64,000 nucleotides of DNA from Bradyrhizobium sp. AZCC 1719 (GTDB lineage: Bacteria > Pseudomonadota > Alphaproteobacteria > Rhizobiales > Xanthobacteraceae), in contig NZ_JAZHRU010000001.1 in the NCBI RefSeq assembly GCF_036924525.1, positions 1,021,001 to 1,085,000 on the forward strand. The letters are read 5' to 3'. The position numbers and the translations under genes are program-made. Shown here piece by piece: positions 24,349 to 32,885 of this stretch. The stretch's first letter is position 1; every line of letters begins with the position of its first letter. Below the pieces are notes generated by a model, which saw nothing but the letters and a program-made list of their open reading frames with translations, made no database searches and was not told where the DNA came from.

Positions 24349-24415
24349 CCGCGCGGCTTTCAAGGGTGACGGGCGTAATTTCCATCAACCGTTGGCATCG
24401 TTTAGAGTCTTGGGC

Positions 24416-24787
24416 ATGGCCGAAGACAAGAACGACAACGCAAGTGGGAATCGCGATCAGCCGTCTTCCGACGAAGCTGCGCTTTCCGCAAGGCTCGGAA
24501 GTCTGGATCAACGGTTGTCCGAAATTCGTGACAGCCGGAAACTCAAGACTGATCAACCCGGAACTGAAAGCGGAGACAGGGCTGCCAGAGCATCTGCGAT
24601 GGCGCTGGGTTTCCGGCTTTCCTCGGAGTTGGTTGCGGGCGTTGTCGTCGGGGCGGCGATTGGCTGGGGGTTCGACCGTTTGTTGTCGACGTCGCCGTTC
24701 GGTTTCATCGTGTTTTTGCTGCTCGGCTTCGTCGCCGGTGTGGTCAACGTGGTGAGATCTGCAGGCGTAGCTTCCCGCAGACGCTGA
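24416..24787 (+). CDS. atpI: ATP synthase protein I
   Basis: A 123-aa membrane protein that helps assemble the c-ring. The ATG at 24416 (MAEDKND) starts a charged N-terminal half; two hydrophobic spans follow (about 62-80 and 87-108) with the conserved LVAGVVVGAAIGWGFDRLL segment. It heads the F0 operon, 69 bp before atpB, with a likely promoter at 24320-24348. Confidence 0.92.
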   Translation: MAEDKNDNASGNRDQPSSDEAALSARLGSLDQRLSEIRDSRKLKTDQPGTESGDRAARASAMALGFRLSSELVAGVVVGAAIGWGFDRLLSTSPFGFIVFLLLGFVAGVVNVVRSAGVASRRR

Positions 24788-24856
24788 GCATCGACGGGAA
24801 GTCACGACATTTGAAATTCGATTGCCGGCCAGGCCGGTGGATAAAGAGCCGCGCGG

Positions 24857-25612
24857 ATGAAAATCGACCCGATCCACCAGTTCAATATCGAACCCCTCTT
24901 CACGATCGGCCATATCGGCAACCAAACGATCGCCTTTACCAACTCCTCGCTCTACATGTTCCTCTCGGTAGCGGTGATCTCGCTGCTGATGATCGGCGGC
25001 ATGGCGGGACGGCAACTGGTTCCCGGGCGGCTGCAGTCGATCGCGGAAATCTCCTACGAGTTCGTCGCCTCGACGATCCGCTCTACTGCCGGCGCGGAAG
25101 GCATGAAGTTCTTCCCGCTGATCTTCTCGCTGTTCATGTTCATCTGCATCTCGAACCTGATCGGCATTATCCCCTACACGTTCACGGTTTCGAGCCACAT
25201 CATCGTCACCGCGGCGCTGGCCTTCCTGGTTTTCTTCACCGTCCTGATCTACGGGCTCTACAAGAACGGCTTCAAGTTCTTCAAGATTTTCGTGCCCTCC
25301 GGCGTGCCGATCTACATCCTGCCGCTGGTCATGTTCATCGAAATCCTGTCGTTCTTCCTGCGGCCGGTCTCCCACAGCGTACGTCTGTTCGCCAACATGC
25401 TGGCGGGCCACATCGCGCTGAAGGTGTTCGCGGGCTTCGTCGCGATGCTCGGCGTGTCGCTCGGCGCGCTCGGCTGGGTCGGCGGCATGCTGCCGTTGGC
25501 GCTCACGGTAGCGCTGACCGCGCTCGAACTCCTGGTCGCGTTCCTGCAGGCCTACGTGTTCGCGATCCTGACCTGCATCTACCTCAACGACGCCATTCAT
25601 CCGGGACACTAA
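24857..25612 (+). CDS. atpB: ATP synthase F0 subunit a
   Basis: A 251-aa proton-channel subunit. The N-terminal IDPIHQFNI and the key arginine segment [18 protein letters not shown] are clear, with the C-terminal helix [29 protein letters not shown]. Six or so hydrophobic spans are visible. It passes protons to the c-ring encoded 57 bp downstream. Length is normal for alphaproteobacteria. Confidence 0.98.
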   Translation: MKIDPIHQFNIEPLFTIGHIGNQTIAFTNSSLYMFLSVAVISLLMIGGMAGRQLVPGRLQSIAEISYEFVASTIRSTAGAEGMKFFPLIFSLFMFICISNLIGIIPYTFTVSSHIIVTAALAFLVFFTVLIYGLYKNGFKFFKIFVPSGVPIYILPLVMFIEILSFFLRPVSHSVRLFANMLAGHIALKVFAGFVAMLGVSLGALGWVGGMLPLALTVALTALELLVAFLQAYVFAILTCIYLNDAIHPGH

Positions 25613-25669
25613 GCGGTCCGGGGAATTTCCACCCACACCTTTGTCTTACCCCCTCAAGGAGCTATAGAA

Positions 25670-25900
25670 ATGGAACCGGCAGCAGCTAAACTTATCGGCG
25701 CGGGCATCGCATGCATCGGCATGGGCGGCGCGGGCGTCGGCGTGGGCATCATTTTCGGCAACTACCTCGCCGCTGCGGTGCGCAATCCCTCGGCAGCCCA
25801 GGGCCAGTTCGGCAACCTGATCTTCGGCTTCGCCGTGACCGAAGCGCTCGGCATTTTCTCGCTGCTGATCGCGCTGCTTTTGCTGTTCGTTCCGCTCTGA
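25670..25900 (+). CDS. atpE: ATP synthase F0 subunit c
   Basis: A 76-aa two-helix protein forming the rotor ring. The glycine-rich first helix ([17 protein letters not shown]) and RNPSAAQGQ loop precede the second helix with the proton-carrying Glu58 ([11 protein letters not shown]). AAGGAG lies upstream of the ATG. Positioned between a and b' as usual for the group. Confidence 0.98.
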   Translation: MEPAAAKLIGAGIACIGMGGAGVGVGIIFGNYLAAAVRNPSAAQGQFGNLIFGFAVTEALGIFSLLIALLLLFVPL

Positions 25901-25957
25901 GCTGCACCCACACGCGCCGCCTCCAGGCGGCGCGCCTGACAGCAACAGGAGAACCCC

Positions 25958-26521
25958 GTGGCTGAAAAAAGTCATGGTACCCCGGCCAAGGGCACCGGCG
26001 CCCACACCGAAGCCGACGGCGGACACGGCGGAGGATTTCCTCCGTTCGAGTCGAGCACGTTTGCTTCGCAACTGGTGTCGCTCGTCATCGCGTTTGTCGC
26101 GCTCTATGTGATCGTGTCCCGCTTTGCGCTGCCGCGCGTCGAAAGCGTGATCGACGCACGTCAGAACGCGATCGAGGGCGACCTGGCGGCGGCGCAGAAG
26201 CTGAAAGACGAGTCGGACGCAGCGCTCAAGGCGTATGAGACCGAACTCGCTTCCGCTCGCACCCGCGCCCAGGCCATCGGCAGCGAGACCCGCGAGAAGC
26301 TGAACGCGGCCGCGGAAGCCGAGCGCAAGACGCTGGAAGACCAGCTCACCGCCAAGCTTGCTGCCGCCGAGAAGCAGATCGCGGCGACACGGGAAGCTGC
26401 GATGAGCAATGTCCGCGGTATCGCAGGGGATGCGGCCGGCGCGATCGTCCAGCGCCTCACCGGCGTGCTGCCCGACAGCAAGACGGTGAGCCAAGCCGTC
26501 GATGCTTCGTTGAAGGGATAG
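25958..26521 (+). CDS. atpX: ATP synthase F0 subunit b'
   Basis: A 187-aa stator subunit starting at a GTG with AGGAG upstream. A hydrophobic span lies at about 42-62 after a hydrophilic glycine/histidine-rich N-terminus, then a long helical stretch rich in alanine, glutamate and lysine forms the right-handed coiled coil with subunit b. The longer N-terminus and the position before b mark it as b'. The stop is 4 bp before the b subunit. Confidence 0.93.
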   Translation: MAEKSHGTPAKGTGAHTEADGGHGGGFPPFESSTFASQLVSLVIAFVALYVIVSRFALPRVESVIDARQNAIEGDLAAAQKLKDESDAALKAYETELASARTRAQAIGSETREKLNAAAEAERKTLEDQLTAKLAAAEKQIAATREAAMSNVRGIAGDAAGAIVQRLTGVLPDSKTVSQAVDASLKG

Positions 26522-26525
26522 ACCG

Positions 26526-27011
26526 ATGTTCACCGAACCGGAAACCTGGGTCGCGATCGCCTTCGTCATCCTGATGGTGCTGTTTGCCTATCTCGGCATC
26601 CACAAGACGGTGCTGACGGCGCTCGATCATCGTAGCGAACGCATCAAGGCCGAACTTGACGACGCCCGCCGTCTGAAAGAGGAGGCCGCCAAGCTGCTCG
26701 GCGAGTACCAGACCCGCCGCGCCAGCGCCGAGCGCGAGGCCGAGGAGATCGTCGCCAACGCCAAGGCCGAAGCCGAGCGCATCGCGACCGAAGCCAAGGC
26801 CAAGATGGAAGACTTCGTCACCCGCCGCACCAAGACCGCCGAGAGCAAGATTGCGCTTGCCGAAGCCCAGGCGCTGGCCGACGTCCGCGCCGCCGCCGCC
26901 AACGCTGCGGTCGAAGCCGCCTCGACCATCCTGTCGCAGTCGGTCAAGGGCTCGGTTGCCGACGACTTGCTCGCCAAGGGCATTGCCGAGGTTCGCGCCA
27001 AGCTGAACTGA
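26526..27011 (+). CDS. atpF: ATP synthase F0 subunit b
   Basis: A 161-aa stator subunit. The N-terminal membrane span is at about 8-27 ([20 protein letters not shown]), followed by a charged helical stalk ([18 protein letters not shown]). Closely linked to b' (4-bp gap). This is the last gene of the F0 operon; F1 genes are not in the window, the usual split arrangement in this group. A strong terminator follows 19 bp later. Confidence 0.95.
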   Translation: MFTEPETWVAIAFVILMVLFAYLGIHKTVLTALDHRSERIKAELDDARRLKEEAAKLLGEYQTRRASAEREAEEIVANAKAEAERIATEAKAKMEDFVTRRTKTAESKIALAEAQALADVRAAAANAAVEAASTILSQSVKGSVADDLLAKGIAEVRAKLN

Positions 27012-27030
27012 GCGCTTTCCACCATCAATC

Positions 27031-27066
27031 AAAGCCGGCGCGAGACGATCGCGCCGGCTTTTTTAT
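27031..27066 (+). terminator. rho-independent terminator of the atp F0 operon
   Basis: A 13-bp perfect stem AAAGCCGGCGCGA with its complement around a 5-base loop, then six T. The stop codon of the convergent gene at 27063 overlaps the T-run. Confidence 0.93.
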
Positions 27067-27701
27067 TGCCTCTTCTTTTTCGGCGCCGGGCGCTCCGGCT
27101 TCAGGGCCTGCGGGTCGAACCCGATGTAGAAGATGTAGCTGTCGCCGGCAGCGCCGGGGGGCACCGGATAGGTGAGATCTTCGGCCACCAGCGTGAACGG
27201 CTCGCTGCCGCTTTCGGTCATGTTGACCGTGGTCTGGTAGGCCTTGGTGGCGATGGTCTTCTCAGATACGCCGCCGTGCACCACCGCGACACGTATAGGG
27301 ACCTGGACCGAAGCCGGCGCGCCGGCGGGACCCGCGATGACGCGGCCCTGAATGCCGATCCGCGCCGTGATCACGCCGCCATTGACGCTGCATTCGCGGG
27401 CCATCTTGCTGATCGTCGCCTGGAACCGCAGGTCGTTGCCGACCGGCTGCTTGCCGGGGGCCGCGACGGCGTAGGTGGAAGCGCCTGACCGGACTGTGAC
27501 CGGCGGACAGGTCAGGTCGCCGGTGTCCTGTGGTACCGGCGCGGCAGGCGCGTCTGTGGCCGGCTCGTCAGACTTACCCCCGAACAGGCTCTTGAAACGA
27601 TCGGTCAGCGATTGCGCCGATGCCGGCGTGGCCATCGTACAAGCCAGCCCGCCCGCGACCGCAGCCGCGATCGCTACCCTGAGCAAACGATTGTCACCCA
27701 T
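27063..27701 (-). CDS. exported protein of unknown function
   Basis: A 212-aa protein with a Sec signal peptide (about 1-29, TPASAQ cleavage). The mature part has two cysteines in the DLTCPPV and RECSVNGG segments and a beta-rich C-terminal domain ending in a basic PAPKKKRQ tail. It looks like a periplasmic or lipid-associated protein found in Bradyrhizobium; I recognise no named family. The gene ends in the T-run of the convergent atp terminator. Confidence 0.7.
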   Translation of the reverse strand: MGDNRLLRVAIAAAVAGGLACTMATPASAQSLTDRFKSLFGGKSDEPATDAPAAPVPQDTGDLTCPPVTVRSGASTYAVAAPGKQPVGNDLRFQATISKMARECSVNGGVITARIGIQGRVIAGPAGAPASVQVPIRVAVVHGGVSEKTIATKAYQTTVNMTESGSEPFTLVAEDLTYPVPPGAAGDSYIFYIGFDPQALKPERPAPKKKRQ

Positions 27702-27801
27702 GCGACGTCCCTGCCATCCCCATCATCGTCTATTCCCGCGGCGTTATAGCAGCCCAATGGCGGCGAACCCAAGGCACCCAAAAGGCTTAGAAATCAACGG
27801 T

Positions 27802-28389
27802 TCAGCCGCGGAAATCCTCATGCAGCAGGCCGAACAGCAGGTGGTCCTGCCAGATGCCGTTGATGCAGAGGTAGCGCCGCGCCAACCCCTCGCGGGTGAA
27901 GCCGCACTTCTCCAGCACCCGGATCGACGGCGTATTGGAGGGAATGCAGGCCGCCTCGATGCGGTGCAGATTGAGCTCACCGAACAGCGTCGGCAACAGC
28001 ACCCGCAGCGCCGCGGTCATGTAGCCGCGGCAGGCGTGAGGCTCGCCGACCCAATATCCGATGGTCCCGGCCTGCACGATGCCGCGGCGGACATTGGCGA
28101 GCGTGATGCCGCCGATCATGGCGCCATCGCGCTCGCGGAAGATGATGAAGGGATAGGAGCGGTCGGCGGCGATATCCTCGGCGTAGCGGCGCAGCCGGCG
28201 GCGGAACCCGGCGCGGGTCAGATCGTCCGACGGCCAGATCGGCTCCCATGGCGTCAGATAGGTCCGGCTTTGTTCGCGCAATTGCGCCCATTGCGGGAAA
28301 TCCGCCATCTGGGGAGCTCGCAGCAGGAGGCCATGGCCACGCGGTACGAGCGCAGCCGGTCCGCTGGTTGGCAAACGAAACAGGGCCAT
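27802..28389 (-). CDS. GNAT acetyltransferase, RimJ/RimL-like
   Basis: A 195-aa GNAT-family N-acetyltransferase using acetyl-CoA. The fold shows LLLRAPQMADFPQW at the N-terminus, MIGGITLANV in beta-4, and GYWVGEPHACRGYMTAALRVLL for the acetyl-CoA loop, then EAACIPSNTPSIRVLEKCGFTREG. This is the ribosomal-protein acetyltransferase subgroup, though the substrate is not proven. ATG at 28389 has GGGGAGA upstream; a GTG two codons earlier is possible. It lies 21 bp after the M16 peptidase, so it is in the thrC-M16-GNAT operon. Confidence 0.9.
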   Translation of the reverse strand: MALFRLPTSGPAALVPRGHGLLLRAPQMADFPQWAQLREQSRTYLTPWEPIWPSDDLTRAGFRRRLRRYAEDIAADRSYPFIIFRERDGAMIGGITLANVRRGIVQAGTIGYWVGEPHACRGYMTAALRVLLPTLFGELNLHRIEAACIPSNTPSIRVLEKCGFTREGLARRYLCINGIWQDHLLFGLLHEDFRG

Positions 28390-28410
28390 GCTCACTCTCC
28401 CCGCCCTACC

Positions 28411-29700
28411 TCAATGTAGAAGGGTTTTCGCCTTCGACCGCGTCAATCCTTCCGCAAAAGACACCGCCGTGTCCAGACCCCTTCCGCTGCCAAGCGCGAC
28501 AACCGCCGGCCGGCTGCGGGACAATAGCGCGTGCGCCGCGTTGCGGGCCGATTCGATGGAGACCGCATCGATCCTGGCGACCAGCTCCTCCACCGTCAGC
28601 GGCCGTCCATAGGCCAGCACGTGCCGCGCAAGCTGTTCGGCCCGGGACGAGCAGCTTTCCAGCGCCATCAACAGCCCCGCCTTCATCTGCGCCTTGGCGC
28701 GAGCGATCTCGGCTTCGGTCAGGGTTTCCACGGAGTCGTTGATGACGTCGACGATGACCTCCATCATCTCGGGGGCGTCGCCGGGATCGGTGCCGGTGTA
28801 GAGGCCGAAGAACCCGGTGTCGGTATAGGGCGCGTGGAAGGTGTAGATCGAGTAGCACAGGCCGCGCTTTTCGCGCACTTCCTGGAACAGCCGCGATGAC
28901 ATCCCGCCGCCCAGCGTGTTGGTGAAGACCTGCAGCGAGAACAGCGACAGGTCGGTCTGCGGTACGCCTTCGAGCGCCAGCGTCAAATGCGCCTGTTCGA
29001 GGTCGCGGTGTACCACGCGGGAGCCGCCCTCGCCGAACATCGCGGGTTGCGGCTTCGGCGCCGGCGTGGCGTCGAAGCTGGCAAATCTCTGCGCCGCTTC
29101 CTCCACCACGCGCTTGTGGTCGACCGCGCCGGCGGCCGCGACCACCATGTCGGGGCCGCGGTAATGCGTCGCCAGGTAGCCGCGCAACATGTCGCGATCG
29201 AAATTCTTCAGCGTCTTCGCGGTGCCGAGCAGCGACCGGCCCATCGGCTGGTCTGGAAAGCAGAGTTCATTGAGGTGCTCGAACACGACATCGTCGGGCG
29301 TATCCTGCGCCGCGCCGATCTCCTGCACGATGACGCTCTTCTCCCGCTCGAGTTCGTCCGGCACGAAGGACGGATTGGTGAGGATGTCGGAGAGCACGTC
29401 GAGCGCGAGCGGCACGTCGGCCTTCATCACCCGCGCGTAATAGGCCGTGGTCTCGGTCGAGGTCCCGGCATTGAGGTCGCCGCCGACCGCCTCGATTTCT
29501 TCCACGATCTCGCGCGAGGAGCGCCGCGTCGTGCCCTTGAAAGCCATGTGTTCCAGGAGATGCGAGATGCCGTGCTCGTTCGACTTTTCGTCGCGGCCGC
29601 CGACGCCGGCCCAGACGCCGAGCGCCGCCGTTTCCAGATGCGGCATGGTGTCGGTGACGACGGTCAGGCCGGATGGCAACTTGGTGATATCAACGCTCAT
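28411..29700 (-). CDS. M16-family zinc metallopeptidase
   Basis: A 429-aa insulinase-family peptidase related to the mitochondrial processing peptidase beta subunit. The inverted zinc motif HLLEH is at 47-51, with further conserved glutamate in the region near 120-130. Its ATG at 29700 overlaps the thrC stop by four bases, and GGGAG precedes it, so it is translated with thrC. It is a cytosolic or peripheral protease with unknown natural substrate. Confidence 0.92.
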   Translation of the reverse strand: MSVDITKLPSGLTVVTDTMPHLETAALGVWAGVGGRDEKSNEHGISHLLEHMAFKGTTRRSSREIVEEIEAVGGDLNAGTSTETTAYYARVMKADVPLALDVLSDILTNPSFVPDELEREKSVIVQEIGAAQDTPDDVVFEHLNELCFPDQPMGRSLLGTAKTLKNFDRDMLRGYLATHYRGPDMVVAAAGAVDHKRVVEEAAQRFASFDATPAPKPQPAMFGEGGSRVVHRDLEQAHLTLALEGVPQTDLSLFSLQVFTNTLGGGMSSRLFQEVREKRGLCYSIYTFHAPYTDTGFFGLYTGTDPGDAPEMMEVIVDVINDSVETLTEAEIARAKAQMKAGLLMALESCSSRAEQLARHVLAYGRPLTVEELVARIDAVSIESARNAAHALLSRSRPAVVALGSGRGLDTAVSFAEGLTRSKAKTLLH

Positions 29701-31115
29701 CCGGCAACTCCCTGCTTCGCGGCGCGGCTGACCGAGCGCACGAATCGCTCCACCTCGGCTGAATCGTTTTTCATCACCGTGATGTGTTCGGATTTGGTCA
29801 TGAGGCCGTCGAGCCAGGCCGGCAGTTGCGGCCGCACGCCGCACGCAGCTTCCACCGCGTCAGGGAACTTGGCCGGATGCGCCGTCGACAGCACGATGTT
29901 GGGGATCTTCGAATCCGAGGTATCGCGATCGGCCACCGCCAGCGCCACCGCCGTATGGGGATCGACGAGGTCCCCGGCCTCGCGCCAGGCGGCGCGGATC
30001 GCGGCCGACGTCTCGGTCTCGTCGGCGCGGCCGGCGTCGAACTCCTCGCGGATCGCCGCCAGCATGGCATCCGGCAGCACGAAACGGCCGGACTGTTTTA
30101 GCGAGGCCATCAGCCGGCGGACACTGTCGGCGTCGCGGCGGCTCGCCTCGAACAACAGCCGTTCGAAATTCGAGGAAACCTGGATGTCCATCGACGGTGA
30201 CGCCGAGGCATGAACCTCGCGGACTTCATAGATGCCGGTCTTGAGCGTGCGCGGCAGGATGTCGTTGACGTTGGAGGCGATGCGCAGCCAGCGCACCGGC
30301 AGGCCCATCCTCTTCGCCACGTAGCCCGCAAAGATGTCGCCGAAATTTCCCGTTGGCACAGTGAAGTCCACGGTACGCGCGGGCGCGCCGAGCGCCACCG
30401 CCGACGTGAAGTAATACACCACCTGCGCGACGATCCGCGCCCAGTTGATCGAATTGACGCCGGACAGCGAGACCGCATCGCGAAAGCCGTGATGGTTGAA
30501 CATCGCCTTCACGAGTGCCTGGCAGTCGTCGAAGGTGCCCTCGATCGCCAGCGCATGCACGTTGGACGCGCCCGTCGTCGTCATCATTCGCCGCTGCACG
30601 TCGGAGATACGCCCGTTCGGGAACAGCACGACCAAGTCGACATTGTCGAGATTGGCGAACGCATCGACCGCGGCGCCACCGGTATCGCCTGAGGTCGCGA
30701 CAACGATGGTGGTGCGCTGATTGCGCTTGGCCAGCACGTGATCCATCAGCCGCGAGATCAACTGCATGGCGACGTCCTTGAACGCCAGCGTCGGGCCGTG
30801 GAACAGCTCCAGCACGAATTGATGGGGACTGACCTGGTTCAGCGGCACCACCGCGGGATGGCGGAACGTCGCATAAGCCTCATTCGCCATGCGGCCGAGA
30901 TCGGCGTCGGAAATTTCGCCCGCGGCAAACGGCTTGATGACGTCAACGGCAACTTCCCAATAGGGCCGGCCGAAGAAGGAGGCGATGGTCTCGCTCGATA
31001 ACTGCGGCCAGACCTCGGGCACGTAGAGGCCGCCGTCGCGGGCGAGCCCGGTCAGCATCACATCGCAGAAACCCAGGACGGGGGCCTCCCCCCGCGTCGA
31101 AATATAGCGCGTCAA
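29697..31115 (-). CDS. thrC: threonine synthase
   Basis: Makes threonine from O-phosphohomoserine with PLP; last step of threonine synthesis. The probable start is a TTG at 31115 (giving TRYISTRGE) with GGAGGG about five bases upstream; a TTG at 31127 would place the ribosome site inside the gene. The PLP lysine is Lys113 in GPTLAFKDVAMQ, and ATSGDTGGAAVDAF and PTGNFGDIFAGY are the phosphate-binding loops. 472 aa. It heads an operon with the M16 peptidase and the GNAT. Confidence 0.95.
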   Translation of the reverse strand: MTRYISTRGEAPVLGFCDVMLTGLARDGGLYVPEVWPQLSSETIASFFGRPYWEVAVDVIKPFAAGEISDADLGRMANEAYATFRHPAVVPLNQVSPHQFVLELFHGPTLAFKDVAMQLISRLMDHVLAKRNQRTTIVVATSGDTGGAAVDAFANLDNVDLVVLFPNGRISDVQRRMMTTTGASNVHALAIEGTFDDCQALVKAMFNHHGFRDAVSLSGVNSINWARIVAQVVYYFTSAVALGAPARTVDFTVPTGNFGDIFAGYVAKRMGLPVRWLRIASNVNDILPRTLKTGIYEVREVHASASPSMDIQVSSNFERLLFEASRRDADSVRRLMASLKQSGRFVLPDAMLAAIREEFDAGRADETETSAAIRAAWREAGDLVDPHTAVALAVADRDTSDSKIPNIVLSTAHPAKFPDAVEAACGVRPQLPAWLDGLMTKSEHITVMKNDSAEVERFVRSVSRAAKQGVAG

Positions 31116-31461
31116 ACCACCCTCCAAAGGCGCAAGCCTTGTGCCAAGCCTTTGATATTAGCCATGAATTAGATTTCGCCAAGCGCGAAGCGAGGGCGCA
31201 CCATAATGGGTTTTGCGGCGAAGGGGAAATGGCTCGTGGGCGAAAAAGGAAGGACGCGACTACCGCAAAATGCGTAATCGCCCGTATACCATGCCGTCGT
31301 GCGGCCGCTCGCCATGACGCCACGCACACCACCCGTCATCCCCCGCATGCGGGGGATCTAGTACGCCGCGGCTTCTCGGCTCGATCACTGCTGTCTCTAG
31401 AATACTGGGTCACCTGCCTTCGCGGGTGACGACAACTTTGTGCGGGACCTAGCCCCCGTCC
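31116..31461. other. 346-bp non-coding gap between lolC and thrC
   Basis: No convincing gene lies here. It contains the thrC upstream region and repeat E at about 31333-31435. An open frame of 96 codons on the plus strand (31139-31429) crosses the repeat and has no family match. Confidence 0.6.
31333..31435. repeat. interspersed palindromic repeat, family E
   Basis: CGTCATCCCCCGCATGCGGGGGA starts with an inverted repeat around GCATGC; the element ends with CCTTCGCGGGTGACGAC. About 100 bp. This type is widespread in Bradyrhizobium intergenic regions (family knowledge). Confidence 0.75.
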
Positions 31462-32730
31462 TCACCCATATCGAAGCACATCGACCGGATCGAGCCGCGC
31501 GGCGCGCCAGGATGGATAGAGCGTCGCGAGCAACGACAGCGTCAATGCCATGACCACGACGGCGGCGGTTTCGCCAAAATCGATCTCCGCCGGCAGCTTC
31601 GACAAGAAGTAGAGTTTTGGTGGAAACAGCTCGGTATTGGTCAGCCAGGACAGGAATTGCCGGATCGTTTCGATATTCAGGCAAACCAGCATGCCGACGA
31701 GCAGTCCGGTCACCGTGCCGAGCACGCCGATCGCAGCACCTGCGATCAGGAATATCCGCATGATTGCCCCTCGCGAGGCGCCCACGGTGCGCAGAATCGC
31801 GATGTCGCTGCCCTTGTCCTTCACCAGCATGATCAGGCCCGACACGATGTTCAGCGCGGCGACCAGCACGATCAAGGTCAGGATCAGGAACATGACGTTG
31901 CGCTCGACCTGAAGTGCGGCGAAGAAAGCCGAGGTGCGCCGTCGCCAGTCGACGAGGAACACCGGCCGTCCCGCGGCGTCAGCCACCGGCCTTCGGAAGC
32001 TGTCGACCCGGTCAGGGCTGCCGTCGATAAAAATTTCGATGGCGCTCACGTCATTGGCGCGGTTGAAATAGGCCTGCGCCTCGGCGAGCGGCAGAAAGAC
32101 CATGACGGAATCATATTCCGACATGTCGATGCTGAACACCGCCGCAACCTTGTACGGCTTGATCCGCGCCGTCGTGCCCTTCGACCTCGCTGCGCCATCT
32201 GGCGCGACCAGCGTGATGTTGTCGCCGGCACGCAGCGACAATTGATCGGCAAGCCTGCGTCCGATCGCGACCCCTTGCCCCTGGTCGAATCCTACCAGCG
32301 AGCCCTGCTGGACGTTGCCGGCGATCGCGGCCAATTTGTTGAGATCGTCGGAGCGAATGCCGCGAACGAGCACGCCGGAGGCGTTGTGCGCCGACGATGC
32401 AAGCGCCGGAGCGTCCACCACGGGAACGGCGAGCCGTATGCCTGGAACCTGACTGATGCGCTCGGTGACGTCCTCCCAGTCCGTCAACGGCTGCTCCAGC
32501 GGTTGCACCAGAAGGTGGCCGTTCAGGCCGACGATCTTGCCCACCAGCTCCTTGCGGAAGCCGTTCATGACCGCCATCACGATGATCAGCGTCGCAACGC
32601 CGAGCATGATGCCGAGGAAGGAAAAACCGGCGATAACGGAAATGAAGCCTTCCTTGCGACGCGCCCGCAAGTACCGCCCGGACAGCAACCATTCGAATGC
32701 CGAGAACGGCAGGGGGCGCGGATTCTCCAT
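31462..32730 (-). CDS. lolC: lipoprotein-releasing ABC permease, LolC/E family
   Basis: A 422-aa inner-membrane permease that releases outer-membrane lipoproteins to LolA. An N-terminal helix is followed by a large periplasmic domain and three C-terminal spans, the FtsX-like permease layout: IAGFSFLGIMLGVATLIIVMAVMNGF at about 30-55 and MFLILTLIVLVAALNIVSGLIMLVKDKG plus the C-terminal pair. The usual ATPase partner LolD is not next to it; the downstream gap holds only repeat E. Length is normal. Confidence 0.93.
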   Translation of the reverse strand: MENPRPLPFSAFEWLLSGRYLRARRKEGFISVIAGFSFLGIMLGVATLIIVMAVMNGFRKELVGKIVGLNGHLLVQPLEQPLTDWEDVTERISQVPGIRLAVPVVDAPALASSAHNASGVLVRGIRSDDLNKLAAIAGNVQQGSLVGFDQGQGVAIGRRLADQLSLRAGDNITLVAPDGAARSKGTTARIKPYKVAAVFSIDMSEYDSVMVFLPLAEAQAYFNRANDVSAIEIFIDGSPDRVDSFRRPVADAAGRPVFLVDWRRRTSAFFAALQVERNVMFLILTLIVLVAALNIVSGLIMLVKDKGSDIAILRTVGASRGAIMRIFLIAGAAIGVLGTVTGLLVGMLVCLNIETIRQFLSWLTNTELFPPKLYFLSKLPAEIDFGETAAVVVMALTLSLLATLYPSWRAARLDPVDVLRYG

Positions 32731-32885
32731 GGTCCATTCATAGCGCTTTTTTGGAACGATTGGCGCGCTAGCCTTGAAGAATGATCCTCGTCCACCGCCA
32801 TATTCCTGCCACGCCAGATCAGGTGGCGCTTCCCTTGCGGATGCCCTGGGTCAAGCCTCGAAGTTCAATACGCGTGCGCTCAAGC

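Noticed and set aside
31139..31429. 96-codon open frame in the lolC-thrC gap
   Set aside because: Crosses interspersed repeat E, no ribosome site and no recognisable motif.
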